From NCBI RefSeq assembly GCF_030815975.1, contig NZ_JAUSXL010000002.1, forward strand, positions 4,266,501 to 4,330,500: a stretch of 64,000 nt of DNA, in the 5' to 3' direction. This DNA is from Variovorax paradoxus (GTDB lineage Bacteria > Pseudomonadota > Gammaproteobacteria > Burkholderiales > Burkholderiaceae_C). The position numbers were made by a program, and so were the translations under genes. The notes under the pieces were generated by a model, which saw only the letters and a program-made list of their open reading frames with translations, had not been told where the DNA came from and searched no databases. Below are positions 33,871 to 42,495 of this stretch, one piece after another; the stretch's first letter is position 1, and every line of letters starts with the position of its first letter.

Positions 33871-33895
33871 GGCCGGGCGCGCGTAGCGCCTGGCC
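33871..33895. terminator. stem-loop between convergent dnaE and tolA
   Basis: GGCCGGGCGC (33871-33880) and GCGCCTGGCC (33886-33895) pair with one mismatch around a five-base loop, in the 51-base gap between the two convergent genes. No T run follows on either strand, so intrinsic termination is uncertain; it may be a convergent-transcription barrier. Confidence 0.4.
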
Positions 33896-33902
33896 GGCCC
33901 CG

Positions 33903-34826
33903 TTAGCGCTTGGGCCGCAGCGAGACGATCAGCGAGGGGAAGATGCGCCCGTCGGTGTCGCGTGGCAGCTTGTCGGTCTTGTGCAGGCCGCGCTCGGCGG
34001 CTTCGTCCCAGCTGGGCAGTCCGCTCGACTTGGTCAGCTTGACGCCGACGATGGTGCCGTCCGGTGCCAGGTTCACTTCGAACTCGGCGGCCGGATTGCC
34101 GTTCACCGTCTCGGCGTCGGGGAAGGTGATGTTCGGACGCACCGCCGCGGCAATGCGTCCTGCGTAGCCGCTCGACGGTCCTGACGAGCGCAGGGCCGTG
34201 CCCTTGGAGTCGTCGCTGCCGCTCGCGCCTGCCAGGCCCTGCATGCGCTTGAGCGTTGCGGCCCGGTCGGCCGCGGCCTGCTTGGCTGCGGCTTCCTGCT
34301 GTTTCTTCGCTTCGGCCTGCTTGGCCTCGGCTTCCTGCTGCTTCTTCTGCTGATCGGCGAGCTTTTGCTGCTGCGCCTTCTTGCGTTCGGCTTCGTCTTC
34401 GGCGCGCTGCTTGGCTTCGAGCTCTTTCTTCTTCTGCTGTTGCTGCTGCTCGAGCTCGCGTTCTTTCTGTTCCTTCTGCTCCTTGAGCTTCTTCTCGCGC
34501 TCGAGCGCGATGTCGGGGGCGCGCGGCGCGGGTGCGGGCTCGGGTGCCTTCACCTGGGGCGGTGGCGGCGGCGCGGGAGCCGGCGGCGGAGGCGCGGGAG
34601 CGGGCGTGGGTGCCTGCGGTGCGGACAGGCGCGGCGCGGCCTGCTGCACCGTGGACGACCACAGCTCCGCATCGACGGCGCCTTCGTCGGCGTCGCTGCG
34701 CCAGCGCACGCCCCACGTCAGCGCCGCGATCAGGAGCGCGTGCGCAATCAGCGCAAGCAGCACCGCGCGCGGCGTGCCGCGCTGCGGCGGTGGTGCGAAC
34801 TCGGGACGATCCAGGGCGAGCGACAT
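33903..34826 (-). CDS. tolA: cell-envelope integrity protein TolA
   Basis: A 307-residue TolA. A single inner-membrane helix lies at about residues 22-40. A Pro/Ala-rich stretch follows, then a long Lys/Gln/Glu/Ala helix (residues about 105-195) that spans the periplasm, then a globular C-terminal domain (GYAGRIAAAVRPNI, FPDAETVNGNPAAEFEVN, FPSLIVSLRP). It transmits the proton-motive force from TolQR to the outer membrane. It is the last gene of the ybgC-tolQRA run; tolB and pal, which usually follow, are not here. Confidence 0.93.
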   Translation of the reverse strand: MSLALDRPEFAPPPQRGTPRAVLLALIAHALLIAALTWGVRWRSDADEGAVDAELWSSTVQQAAPRLSAPQAPTPAPAPPPPAPAPPPPPQVKAPEPAPAPRAPDIALEREKKLKEQKEQKERELEQQQQQKKKELEAKQRAEDEAERKKAQQQKLADQQKKQQEAEAKQAEAKKQQEAAAKQAAADRAATLKRMQGLAGASGSDDSKGTALRSSGPSSGYAGRIAAAVRPNITFPDAETVNGNPAAEFEVNLAPDGTIVGVKLTKSSGLPSWDEAAERGLHKTDKLPRDTDGRIFPSLIVSLRPKR

Positions 34827-34829
34827 GCC

Positions 34830-35267
34830 TTATTTGCCGCCCGTGGTGGTGACGGACAGGCCCACGCGCTCGATGCCGCTGCGCTTGAGCTGGTTCATCG
34901 CCTTCACGACGGTTTCGTACTTCACGGACTTGTCGGCGCTGATGACCACGGGGCGCTGGTCGTCGCCGCCCTGGGCGGTCTTGGCCGCGGAGCCGATCTG
35001 GGTCATGGGAACGGACGCGCCACCGCTGCCGGTGGACGGGTCTTTCTTGATCTGCACTTCATCGTCGCTCTTGATGACGATCTCGATGGGCTTGTCGGGC
35101 TGCTTGTTGGCGCGGTCGACCGAAGGCAGGTTGATCACGCTCGGCGTGATGAGCGGCGCGGTGACCATGAAGATGATCAGGAGCACCAGCATCACGTCGA
35201 TGAACGGGACCATGTTGATCTCGTTGATCGTGCGGCGGCCTCGGCCCCGGGACGAAACGGCGGGCAT
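34830..35267 (-). CDS. tolR: TolR, ExbD-family inner-membrane protein
   Basis: A 145-residue protein with one membrane helix at residues about 18-40 carrying the proton-pathway Asp24 (NMVPFIDVMLVLL), then a periplasmic domain. With TolQ it forms the proton-driven motor of the Tol system. I chose the ATG at 35267 because the frame upstream overlaps tolQ. It starts 16 bases after tolQ and ends three bases before tolA. A Gly/Ser-rich insert (STGSGGAS) is seen in the periplasmic part. Confidence 0.94.
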   Translation of the reverse strand: MPAVSSRGRGRRTINEINMVPFIDVMLVLLIIFMVTAPLITPSVINLPSVDRANKQPDKPIEIVIKSDDEVQIKKDPSTGSGGASVPMTQIGSAAKTAQGGDDQRPVVISADKSVKYETVVKAMNQLKRSGIERVGLSVTTTGGK

Positions 35268-35283
35268 GTGCTGGAACCTCCGC

Positions 35284-36006
35284 TCAGCGGTTGGCCGGAG
35301 CCGCCGCGGTTGCCGACGCCACCGCGGCCGGGTTGGCCGAGAGGTTGCGCTGCAGGATGTTGGAGAACTCCTCGATGTAGGTTTCGAGGGCAATGGCGAT
35401 CTTGTCGATCTCGCGCGCGAAGCGGTTGTAGCCCACCACCGCCGGAATGGCGGCGAACAGGCCGATGGCGGTGGCCACCAGTGCTTCCGCAATGCCGGGC
35501 GCCACGGTGGCCAGCGTCACCTGCGCCAATGCGGCCAGGCCGGTGAAGGCATGCATGATCCCCCAGACCGTGCCGAACAGGCCGACGTAGGGCGACACCG
35601 AACCGACGGTGGCCAGGAACGACAGGTTGTGCTCGGCCGCGTCGAGTTCGCGCTGGAAGCTCGCGCGCATGGCGCGGCGGGCGCCATCCAGCAGCGTGGG
35701 GGCGTCGCTCACGTGGCGCTCGCGCAGCTTCTGGTACTCGCGCATGCCCGAAGCGAAGATGCGTTCCATGGGGCCGGCGAACTTGGCGTTCTGCGCGGCC
35801 GAGGCGAACAGCTCGTTCAGGCTGGTGCCCGACCAGAACTCGCGCTCGAAATCGTCGTTGAGCGCGCGCATGCGGCGCAGCGCGAAGTACTTGCGGATGA
35901 TCGCGGCCCAGCTGGCGATCGAGACGATCACGAGCAGCAGCACGACCAGTTGCACCACGAAGCTCGCATGGAGCAGGAGATTGATGATGGAGAGGTCTTG
36001 GTTCAT
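35284..36006 (-). CDS. tolQ: TolQ, proton channel subunit
   Basis: A 240-residue MotA/ExbB-family protein with three membrane helices: near residues 18-40, and the pair around SVSPYVGLFGTVWGIMHAF and VAPGIAEALVATAIGLFAAI. It forms the TolQR motor that energises outer-membrane constriction at division. Its ATG overlaps the ybgC stop by four bases, the classic tol operon coupling. The C-terminus is Ala-rich. Confidence 0.95.
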   Translation of the reverse strand: MNQDLSIINLLLHASFVVQLVVLLLVIVSIASWAAIIRKYFALRRMRALNDDFEREFWSGTSLNELFASAAQNAKFAGPMERIFASGMREYQKLRERHVSDAPTLLDGARRAMRASFQRELDAAEHNLSFLATVGSVSPYVGLFGTVWGIMHAFTGLAALAQVTLATVAPGIAEALVATAIGLFAAIPAVVGYNRFAREIDKIAIALETYIEEFSNILQRNLSANPAAVASATAAAPANR

Positions 36007-36461
36007 GGCTTGAAAGGTTGAGTCATGGAGCCGCCGCAGCGCTCGAGGGTTCCCGCAATTTGGGTGGGTATCCGCGCGGGGCGCAATGTGGAGGCATCCA
36101 CCCAGCCGATGCGGATCGTGCCTTCGCACAGCAGAACGGGCGCCGCGGCTCCCGTTCGCTCTTGCTCTGTTTTTGATAGCACGTGTTGACCGATTATCAA
36201 CGACGCGGTACCCAATTGTTTGAGATCGGCTGTAACCAGCAGTTCGTCGTCGAGCCGGGAAGGGCGATGGTATTTGAGCTGGGTTTCGCTCACCACGAAC
36301 TGGCCGCCGGTTTCCTCGCGCAGCTTTCGCTGCTCCACGCCCAGCGAGCGCAGCCATTCGGTGCGGCCGCGCTCCATGAACTTGAGGTAGTTGGCGTAGA
36401 AGACGATGCCGCCGGCGTCGGTGTCTTCCCAGTAGACGCGGATCGGAAACGCGTAGCTCAT
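36003..36461 (-). CDS. ybgC: YbgC-type acyl-CoA thioesterase
   Basis: A 152-residue hot-dog-fold thioesterase. The motif WEDTDAGGIVFYANYLKFME places the catalytic Asp15, equivalent to E. coli YbgC Asp18. Homologues hydrolyse short- or long-chain acyl-CoA or acyl-ACP and associate with phospholipid synthesis proteins. It overlaps the aminotransferase stop (upstream) and the tolQ start (downstream) by four bases each, so all are co-translated. Confidence 0.94.
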   Translation of the reverse strand: MSYAFPIRVYWEDTDAGGIVFYANYLKFMERGRTEWLRSLGVEQRKLREETGGQFVVSETQLKYHRPSRLDDELLVTADLKQLGTASLIIGQHVLSKTEQERTGAAAPVLLCEGTIRIGWVDASTLRPARIPTQIAGTLERCGGSMTQPFKP

Positions 36462-37654
36462 GAGGCCGGGTTCGCGATCATGGCCCGCAGGCGTTCGACC
36501 GACTCCTGCAGATGCGCCATCGAACTCGCGGTGGAGAAGCGCACGAACTTGCCCGTCTCGGCCGTGCCGAAGTCGCGGCCCGGCGTCACGGCCACATGGG
36601 CGCGCTTCATGGTTTCGAAGGCGAAATCCCAGCTTCCCGAGATGCCCAGCTTCTCGGCGACGGCGGTGCAATCGGCCCAGGCGTAGAAGGCGCCATCGGG
36701 CACCACCGGCACGTTCAGGCCCAGCGCGTTGAGCTGCGGAATGAACCAGTCGCGGCGCGCCTTGAACTCGGCGCGGCGGCGCTCGTATTCGGCAATGCTC
36801 TCGGCCTCGAAGCAGGCCAGCGCTGCATGCTGCGACACGGTGCTCGCGCAGATGAAGAGGTTTTGCGCCAGCCGCTCGACCACTGGCACCAGCGCTTCGG
36901 GCACCACCAGCCAGCCCAGGCGCCAGCCGGTCATGTTGAAGTACTTGCTGAAGCTGTTGATGCTGATGACGTTGTCGTCGATGGCCAATGCCGTCTGCCC
37001 GAAGGCATCGTCGTAGGACAGGCCGAGATAGATCTCGTCAATCAGCGTGATGCCGCCGCGCTGCGACACCACCTCGTGAATGCGGCGCAGTTCATCGGGC
37101 GCGATCGAGGTGCCCGTCGGGTTGGAGGGCGAGGCGAGCAGCACGCCGCGCGTCCTGTCGGTCCAGGCGGCCTCGACCTTGGCGGCCGTGAGCTGGAAGC
37201 GCTCTTCGGCGGTGGTGGGTATCAGCACGGCCTTGCCATCCGCGGCACTCACGAAGTGGCGGTTGCAGGGGTAGCTGGGATCGGGCAGAAGTATCTCGTC
37301 GCCGGACTCGATCAAGGCCAGGCAGGCCAGTTGCAGCGCAGCCGAGGCCCCTGCGGTCACCACGATGCGGCGCGCCGGCACGTCGACACCGAAGCGCTGG
37401 GTGTACCAGCCGCTGATGCGCTCGCGCAGCAGCTCCAGGCCGGTGGCCTGTGTGTACTGCGTGGCGCCGGCGCGAACGGCGCGCGCAGCGGCTTCCTGCA
37501 CCAGCGGCGGGGCGGTGAAGTCGGGCTCGCCGATGTTCAGGAAGATCATCGGCCGGTCGGTGTGGGCCACCTCGCGCGCGAGCACGCCGGCGGCCTTGGC
37601 CACCTCCATCACATAGAAGGGTTCGATGCGCTGTGCGCGCGCCGAGATCCTCAT
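36458..37654 (-). CDS. class I/II pyridoxal-phosphate aminotransferase
   Basis: A 398-residue fold-type I aminotransferase. The cofactor lysine is Lys237 in SFSKYFNMTGWRLGW; the LASPSNPTGTSI loop and LIDEIYLGLSY contribute the Asn and Asp that contact the cofactor. It resembles the aspartate/alanine aminotransferase-like group often encoded before tol genes in Burkholderiales; the amino acid used is not certain. The four-base overlap with ybgC puts it at the head of the tol operon here. Confidence 0.92.
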   Translation of the reverse strand: MRISARAQRIEPFYVMEVAKAAGVLAREVAHTDRPMIFLNIGEPDFTAPPLVQEAAARAVRAGATQYTQATGLELLRERISGWYTQRFGVDVPARRIVVTAGASAALQLACLALIESGDEILLPDPSYPCNRHFVSAADGKAVLIPTTAEERFQLTAAKVEAAWTDRTRGVLLASPSNPTGTSIAPDELRRIHEVVSQRGGITLIDEIYLGLSYDDAFGQTALAIDDNVISINSFSKYFNMTGWRLGWLVVPEALVPVVERLAQNLFICASTVSQHAALACFEAESIAEYERRRAEFKARRDWFIPQLNALGLNVPVVPDGAFYAWADCTAVAEKLGISGSWDFAFETMKRAHVAVTPGRDFGTAETGKFVRFSTASSMAHLQESVERLRAMIANPAS

Positions 37655-37742
37655 TGCACCCCCAGGCTACGGCGCTGCGCGCCTTCGCCACCCCCCTCGC
37701 AAGCGAGGGGGCGAGCGCCTTCGGGCGGCCGGGCGGCGCTCC
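37655..37742. repeat. intergenic double hairpin between nusB and the aminotransferase gene
   Basis: CCCCCTCG-CAAG-CGAGGGGG and then GAGCGCC...GGCGGCGCTC form two adjacent hairpins, preceded by CACCCCCAGGCT and CTTCGCCACCCCC, which resemble the start of 27457-27550. No T run follows, so this looks like a dispersed intergenic repeat rather than a standard terminator; it separates two minus-strand transcription units. Confidence 0.6.
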
Positions 37743-38294
37743 TCACGTCCTCGCCTTGCCTGAGGCCCGGTCGGCCTCGACCTCGGCGGCGCGCAATTGC
37801 GGTGCCAGGCCATTGAGCACGGCGTTGACGTACTTGTGGCCGTCGGTGCCGCCGAATTCCTTGGCCAACTCGATGCACTCGTTGAGCACCACGCGCCATG
37901 GCACGTCCAGGCAGTGCTGGAACTCGTACACGCCGATCCACATCACGGCATGCTCGACGGGCGATATCTCTTCGAACTTGCGGTCGAGCAGCGGGCGGAT
38001 CAATGCGTCGAGCTGTTCGGCGCCCTCGATCGATCCGTGCAGCAGCGCGTCGTAATGCGCGGCATCGGCCTTGTGAAAGCCTGCGAGGTCGCGCGTGAAG
38101 TGGTCGATATCGGTCGGGTCGTTGCGGCCCACCAGGTGCTGGTAGAGCGCCTGCAGCGCGAATTCGCGTGCGCGGCTGCGGTTCGACTTGGCCGAAGCCT
38201 TGCGCGCGCCGGTGCTGGTCAGGCCGGTACGCACTTGCCGTGCCGGGCGCGGCTTGGCGCCGGCTGCTTTGTTGTTGTCGTTGTCTTCGGTCAT
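37743..38294 (-). CDS. nusB: transcription antitermination factor NusB
   Basis: A 183-residue NusB. The core starts [19 protein letters not shown] and contains the conserved [17 protein letters not shown] and [10 protein letters not shown]. The first 38 residues are a basic, disordered extension, common in Burkholderiales. NusB with NusE binds boxA of rRNA transcripts. It overlaps ribH by four bases, the widely conserved ribH-nusB coupling. Confidence 0.95.
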   Translation of the reverse strand: MTEDNDNNKAAGAKPRPARQVRTGLTSTGARKASAKSNRSRAREFALQALYQHLVGRNDPTDIDHFTRDLAGFHKADAAHYDALLHGSIEGAEQLDALIRPLLDRKFEEISPVEHAVMWIGVYEFQHCLDVPWRVVLNECIELAKEFGGTDGHKYVNAVLNGLAPQLRAAEVEADRASGKART

Positions 38295-38758
38295 TTGAGA
38301 GAGGCCAGCAACTGCGCCATTTCGACAGCCACCTGGGCCGCGTCGCGGCCCTTGTCGGTCTGTCGGGCGACGGCTTGCGCCAGGTTTTCGGTCGTGAGGA
38401 TCGCGTTGGCGATGGGAAGGCGGTGGTCGAGCGCAACGCGGCTCACGCTCGCACCCGATTCGTTGGCCACCAGTTCGAAGTGATAGGTCTCGCCGCGGAT
38501 GATGCAGCCCAGCGCCACCAGCGCGTGGTAGCCGCCGCGCACGGCCATGGCCTGCAGGGCCACCGGCACTTCGAGCGCGCCGGGAACCTGCACATGATGG
38601 ATGTCGTCCGCGGCCACGCCCAGCTTCTCGAGCTCGGCGAGGCAGGCCGCGGCGAGCGCATCGGTGATGTCGGCGTTGAAGCGCGCCTGCACGATGCCGA
38701 TGCGCAGCCCTTTTCCGTCGAGCGGCTTTGCATCCGCTCCCTTGTTTGCGCCTTGCAT
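38291..38758 (-). CDS. ribH: 6,7-dimethyl-8-ribityllumazine synthase
   Basis: A 155-residue lumazine synthase, which condenses the RibD/RibA-derived pyrimidine with 3,4-dihydroxybutanone phosphate. Motifs are [33 protein letters not shown] and [12 protein letters not shown]; the catalytic His is in DHRLPIANA. It starts 13 bases after ribBX and overlaps nusB by four bases. The N-terminus has about ten extra residues. Confidence 0.96.
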   Translation of the reverse strand: MQGANKGADAKPLDGKGLRIGIVQARFNADITDALAAACLAELEKLGVAADDIHHVQVPGALEVPVALQAMAVRGGYHALVALGCIIRGETYHFELVANESGASVSRVALDHRLPIANAILTTENLAQAVARQTDKGRDAAQVAVEMAQLLASLK

Positions 38759-38771
38759 GTCGTGTCAGTCT

Positions 38772-39926
38772 TTAGTCTTTGGTGAGGTAGCCGGCAATCT
38801 CGAGCCCGTAGCCCGCGGCCATGCTCGGCATGCGCCGCGGCGTGCCGAGCAGGTTCATCTTGTGCACGCCGCATTCGCGCAGGATCTGCGCGCCGATGCC
38901 GTAGCTGCGAAGGTCCATGCGGCCGCGCTCGGGTGCTTGCGCAGGGCGCGCGGTGCCGTCGAATTGCGCGAGCAGTTCGCCGGCCGTTTCGCCGCAATTG
39001 AGCAGCACGGCCACGCCCTTGCCCTCGTTCGCGATGTGCGCGAGGCTGGCGTCCAGGCTCCACGAGTGCAGGGAGCGGTTGATCTCGAGCGCGTCGAGCA
39101 CCGACAGCGGCTCGTGCACGCGTACCGACACCGTGTCTTCGGGCGCCCACTGGCCGCGCACCAGCGCCAGGTGCACGCCGCGGCTCGGCTTGTCGATGAA
39201 GGCATGCGCGGTGAAAGCGCCCCAGGCCGTCTGGATCTCGCGGCAACCGACCTTTTCAACCAGCGATTCGACGCGGCTGCGGTGCTCGATGAGCGCGGCA
39301 ATGGTGCCGATCTTCAGCCCATGCTCGGCCGCGAAGAGCTGCAGGTCGGGCAGGCGGGCCATGGTGCCGTCTTCGTTCATCACCTCGCAGATCACCGAGG
39401 CGGGCGAGCAGCCGGCCATCGCGGCCAGGTCGCAGCCGGCTTCGGTATGGCCGGCGCGCATCAGCACGCCGCCGTCCACCGCCTGCAGCGGGAAGATGTG
39501 GCCGGGCTGCACCAGGTCGCTGGCCACGGCGTTGCGCGCCACGGCCGCCTGCACGGTGCGCGCGCGGTCGGCCGCCGAGATGCCGGTGGTCACGCCTTCG
39601 GCCGCCTCGATGGAGACGGTGAAGGCGGTCGAATGCTTGGCGCCGTTGCGCGACACCATGGGCGGCAGCTGCAGCCGCTCGCACATCTCGCGCGAGAGCG
39701 TGAGGCAGATCAGCCCGCGCGCGTGGCGCGCCATGAAGTTGATGGCCTCGGGCGTGATGTGGTCGGCCGCAATGACGATGTCGCCTTCGTTTTCGCGGTC
39801 TTCCTCGTCCACCAGGATCACCATGCGCCCGGCGGCGAGCTCGGCCACGATCTCCTCGACCGGGGAAATCGGCGCGGGCGCCCGCGTGCCGCGGGGTGCG
39901 CCGATGGGCGTGACGGAAGCGTTCAT
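38772..39926 (-). CDS. ribB: 3,4-dihydroxy-2-butanone 4-phosphate synthase fused to a degenerate GTP cyclohydrolase II domain (RibBX type)
   Basis: A 384-residue fusion. The N-terminal domain is an intact DHBP synthase: VDEEDRENEGDIVIAA, MARHARGLICL and RAGHTEAGCDLA are all present. The C-terminal domain has the cyclohydrolase II fold and ending (RSYGIGAQILRECGV) but lacks the zinc cysteines (ECLTGD and RCDC are replaced by HEPLSVLDALEINRSLHSW) and the RGRG loop. It should therefore supply only the RibB activity, like the proteobacterial RibBX variant, and a separate RibA must exist elsewhere. It overlaps ribE by four bases. Confidence 0.92.
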   Translation of the reverse strand: MNASVTPIGAPRGTRAPAPISPVEEIVAELAAGRMVILVDEEDRENEGDIVIAADHITPEAINFMARHARGLICLTLSREMCERLQLPPMVSRNGAKHSTAFTVSIEAAEGVTTGISAADRARTVQAAVARNAVASDLVQPGHIFPLQAVDGGVLMRAGHTEAGCDLAAMAGCSPASVICEVMNEDGTMARLPDLQLFAAEHGLKIGTIAALIEHRSRVESLVEKVGCREIQTAWGAFTAHAFIDKPSRGVHLALVRGQWAPEDTVSVRVHEPLSVLDALEINRSLHSWSLDASLAHIANEGKGVAVLLNCGETAGELLAQFDGTARPAQAPERGRMDLRSYGIGAQILRECGVHKMNLLGTPRRMPSMAAGYGLEIAGYLTKD

Positions 39927-40588
39927 TCGGCGGTGTCCTTGGAATACGTGGAAGGGGTCGGCACCAGGACGCCGGCCTGGAGCATGCGCTCCACATAGCG
40001 CGCCACGGTGTCTATTTCGAGATTGACCTTCGAACCGGCCTGCAGGCTGCCCAGCGAAGTGTTGTCGACCGTGTGCGGAATCAGGTTGATGCTGATCTCG
40101 GCGCCATCGGCGATGTCGTTCACGCTGTTGACCGTGAGGCTCACGCCGTTGATCGTGATGGAGCCCTTGTACGCCAGGAAGCGCGCGAGCGCGAGTGGCG
40201 CCACCACGCGCAGCTCCCAGCTTTCGCCGACCGGCGCGAAGTGGCTCACCGTGCCGATGCCGTCCACATGGCCGGAGACGATGTGGCCGCCCAGCCGGTC
40301 GCTGGCGCGCAGCGCCTTCTCGAGGTTGATGCGGGCGCCTTCCGCGGTCAGCCCCGCGGTCTTGTCGAGCGATTCGGCCGAGATGTCGATGGTGAACTGC
40401 TGCCGGGCAGGGTCGAGCGTGGTCACGGTCATGCACGCGCCGTTGAGCGCAATGCTGTCGCCGAGCCCGACGTCGTCAAGATAGCCGTCGGGCACCGCAA
40501 TGCCGAGTCTTTTGCCGTAGGAGGAGGAGGGGCCGAGGTCGTGGATGGCGGCGATGCGCCCCACGCCGGTGATGATTCCGGTGAACAT
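39923..40588 (-). CDS. ribE: riboflavin synthase, alpha subunit
   Basis: A 221-residue riboflavin synthase made of two lumazine-binding repeats: MFTGIITGVGRI...LNGACMTVT and GHIVSGHVDGIG...INGVSLTVNSV. It dismutates two lumazines into riboflavin. The ATG at 40588 opens the canonical MFTGII start. It lies 55 bases after ribD and overlaps ribBX by four bases. The family symbol is ribE in this operon type (ribC in E. coli). Confidence 0.96.
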   Translation of the reverse strand: MFTGIITGVGRIAAIHDLGPSSSYGKRLGIAVPDGYLDDVGLGDSIALNGACMTVTTLDPARQQFTIDISAESLDKTAGLTAEGARINLEKALRASDRLGGHIVSGHVDGIGTVSHFAPVGESWELRVVAPLALARFLAYKGSITINGVSLTVNSVNDIADGAEISINLIPHTVDNTSLGSLQAGSKVNLEIDTVARYVERMLQAGVLVPTPSTYSKDTAE

Positions 40589-40643
40589 CCGCGCATTTTC
40601 GCAGACATCCTGGGTCCGCCCGGCGAGCGCCTGCATTCGCCCG

Positions 40644-41771
40644 CTAGAAAGCGTCCCTTCCCGCGACCCGGGCCACGATCCGGAGGTCCGGCCCGATCCG
40701 CTCGATGGTCCTGAATTCCAGCGGCAGCGCGCCGGCCAGGTCGGCCAGCGGCCCGCCGGTGTGAATGCCGGAAGCCATGTCGAGCCCGTCGCCGATGAGC
40801 TTGGGCGCCAGATACACCAGCAGCTCGTCGACCAGGCCCTCGCGCAGCAGCGAGCCATTGAGCTTGTGGCCGGCCTCGACGTGGAGTTCGTTGACCTCGC
40901 GCCGGGCGAGATCCCGCAGCATCGCCGCCAGGTCGACTTTGCCCTGCGCGTTGGGCAGATAGGCGATGGTGGCGCCGCGCGCTTCCAGCGCGGCGGCCTT
41001 GGCGTCGTCCGGCGCCGCAGCGTAAATCCAGACCGGCCGGCCAGCCATGAAGATCTGCGCGCCGGGCGGGGTCTGCAATTGGCTGTCGACCACCACCACA
41101 TGCGGCTGGCGGCTGGTTTGCACCAGCCGCACGTCGAGCCGGGGGTCGTCCTCCAGCACCGTGCCCACGCCGGTCAGCACCGCGCCGGCCCGGGCGCGCC
41201 AGGCGTGGCCGTCAGCGCGCGCCGGTTCCGAGGTGATCCATTGGCTCACGCCGTTGCGCAGGCCGGTTTTGCCGTCCAGCGAGGCGGCAGCCTTGAGCCG
41301 CACCCAGGGCGTCTTGCGGACCATGCGGCTGAAAAAACCGATGTTGAGTTCGCGCGCCTCCTCCGCGCCCGGTCCCACCCCGACCGCCACGCCCGCGGCA
41401 CGCAGCCGCTCGAAGCCCTGGCCGGCGACCAGCGGGTTGGGGTCGGCGATCGATGCCACGACCCGGCCGATGCCGGCCGCGGCCAGCGCATCGCAGCAGG
41501 GGCCGGTGCGGCCGTGGTGCGCGCAGGGCTCGAGCGTGACGAAGGCGGTGGCGCCGGCGACCGAAAGGCCCCGCGCCGCGGCATCGCGCAGCGCCATGAC
41601 CTCGGCATGCGGGCCGCCGACCTGCTGCGTGCGGCCCTGGCCGATCACCGCGCCATTCGCGTCCACCAGCACGCAGCCGACGCGCGGATTGGGATCGGTC
41701 TCTGGCCCGGCCTGGCGTGCGAGATCGAGGGCCTGGGTCATGAAATTCACAATTTCATTTGCATTTGTCAT
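40644..41771 (-). CDS. ribD: bifunctional riboflavin deaminase/reductase RibD
   Basis: A 375-residue two-domain enzyme. The deaminase domain has the zinc site HAEVMAL and PCAHHGRTGPC. The reductase domain carries RLKAAASLDGKTG and ELHVEAGHKLNGSLL. It performs the second and third steps of riboflavin synthesis and heads the ribD-ribE-ribBX-ribH-nusB operon. The ATG at 41771 is used; a second in-frame ATG at 41741 (MTQALDLARQ) is equally close to the family start. No FMN riboswitch is recognisable in the AT-rich upstream spacer. Confidence 0.95.
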   Translation of the reverse strand: MTNANEIVNFMTQALDLARQAGPETDPNPRVGCVLVDANGAVIGQGRTQQVGGPHAEVMALRDAAARGLSVAGATAFVTLEPCAHHGRTGPCCDALAAAGIGRVVASIADPNPLVAGQGFERLRAAGVAVGVGPGAEEARELNIGFFSRMVRKTPWVRLKAAASLDGKTGLRNGVSQWITSEPARADGHAWRARAGAVLTGVGTVLEDDPRLDVRLVQTSRQPHVVVVDSQLQTPPGAQIFMAGRPVWIYAAAPDDAKAAALEARGATIAYLPNAQGKVDLAAMLRDLARREVNELHVEAGHKLNGSLLREGLVDELLVYLAPKLIGDGLDMASGIHTGGPLADLAGALPLEFRTIERIGPDLRIVARVAGRDAF

Positions 41772-41967
41772 TTTTTATTGAATCAAATCTATTTTTAAAT
41801 CAATTTAAAAACAATTGAAACCCGTGATCCATTGATCTGTTTATTTCGACCGTTCGTCGTTCAATGGGTGGTCAATAAGAATTCGCCAAATAGAATTTTC
41901 TGAAAATTGAAATCAGGGAGAAACGCCCGCCGTCCAGCCACTTCGGCGAGCCGGCGGACGGTACAAC
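41772..41967. promoter_or_regulatory. AT-rich divergent control region, ribD / minor pilin operon
   Basis: The 196 bases between ribD and fimT are strikingly AT-rich at 41772-41920 compared with the window, with runs such as TATTTTTAAATCAATTTAAA. Both divergent promoters must lie here. Near the pilin side a GC-rich hairpin (CCGCCGTCC...GGACGG, 41927-41962) covers the ribosome site region of fimT. I saw no RFN-type riboswitch or confident promoter hexamers. Confidence 0.5.
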
Positions 41968-42495
41968 ATGAAAAACGGATTCTGCGCGTCCGTGAGGGCG
42001 CATTCCCGCGGATGCGGAACGCCATGCGGTTTCACGCTGGTCGAAATGATGGTCGCTGTCGCACTGCTGGGCATCCTGCTGACATTTGCGTTGCCCAACT
42101 TCAACGGCCTGATCGAGAAGTATCGCGTCGAGCGCATGGCCTCGGCCTTGATGGCAAGCGTGAGCCACGCGCGCGCAGAGGCAGCTCGTCGCGGAGAAAC
42201 CGTGACCATCCGGCAGCGCGCGGAGTGCAGCGGCGCGGACTGGAGCTGCGGTTGGGACACTGTGGTCGGTGTCGGCGATGGATTTGAAACTCTTCGGCGG
42301 CAAGACCCCGACGGGCGCGTCGCGGTCGAGAAAAGCGCTCTCGGTCCCATATCTTTCGATGCCATGGGTCGTTCTGCAGGCGTCGCGGGTTTCAGTTTTC
42401 ATCCGGAGGGGAATGAGGATTCACCCAATATCGCCGCCGTATGTGCGGCGCTTGGTGGACGCATTCGACTGCAGAAGGGGAGAGGGACGTGCTAA
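41968..42495 (+). CDS. fimT: FimT/GspH-type minor pilin
   Basis: A 175-residue prepilin. The cleavage site and helix are CGFTLVEMMVAVALLGILL, with Glu5 of the mature protein present. The downstream part has the FimT pattern SHARAEAARRGETVTIR and the C-terminal region near FDAMGRSAG. The leader before the glycine is 20 residues. It is the first of six type IV pilus genes with overlapping ends. Minor pilins prime assembly of the pilus and can bind DNA in competence. Confidence 0.9.
   Translation: MKNGFCASVRAHSRGCGTPCGFTLVEMMVAVALLGILLTFALPNFNGLIEKYRVERMASALMASVSHARAEAARRGETVTIRQRAECSGADWSCGWDTVVGVGDGFETLRRQDPDGRVAVEKSALGPISFDAMGRSAGVAGFSFHPEGNEDSPNIAAVCAALGGRIRLQKGRGTC

Noticed and set aside
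41772..41967. FMN riboswitch upstream of ribD
   Set aside because: The spacer is AT-rich and none of the conserved RFN blocks can be found.
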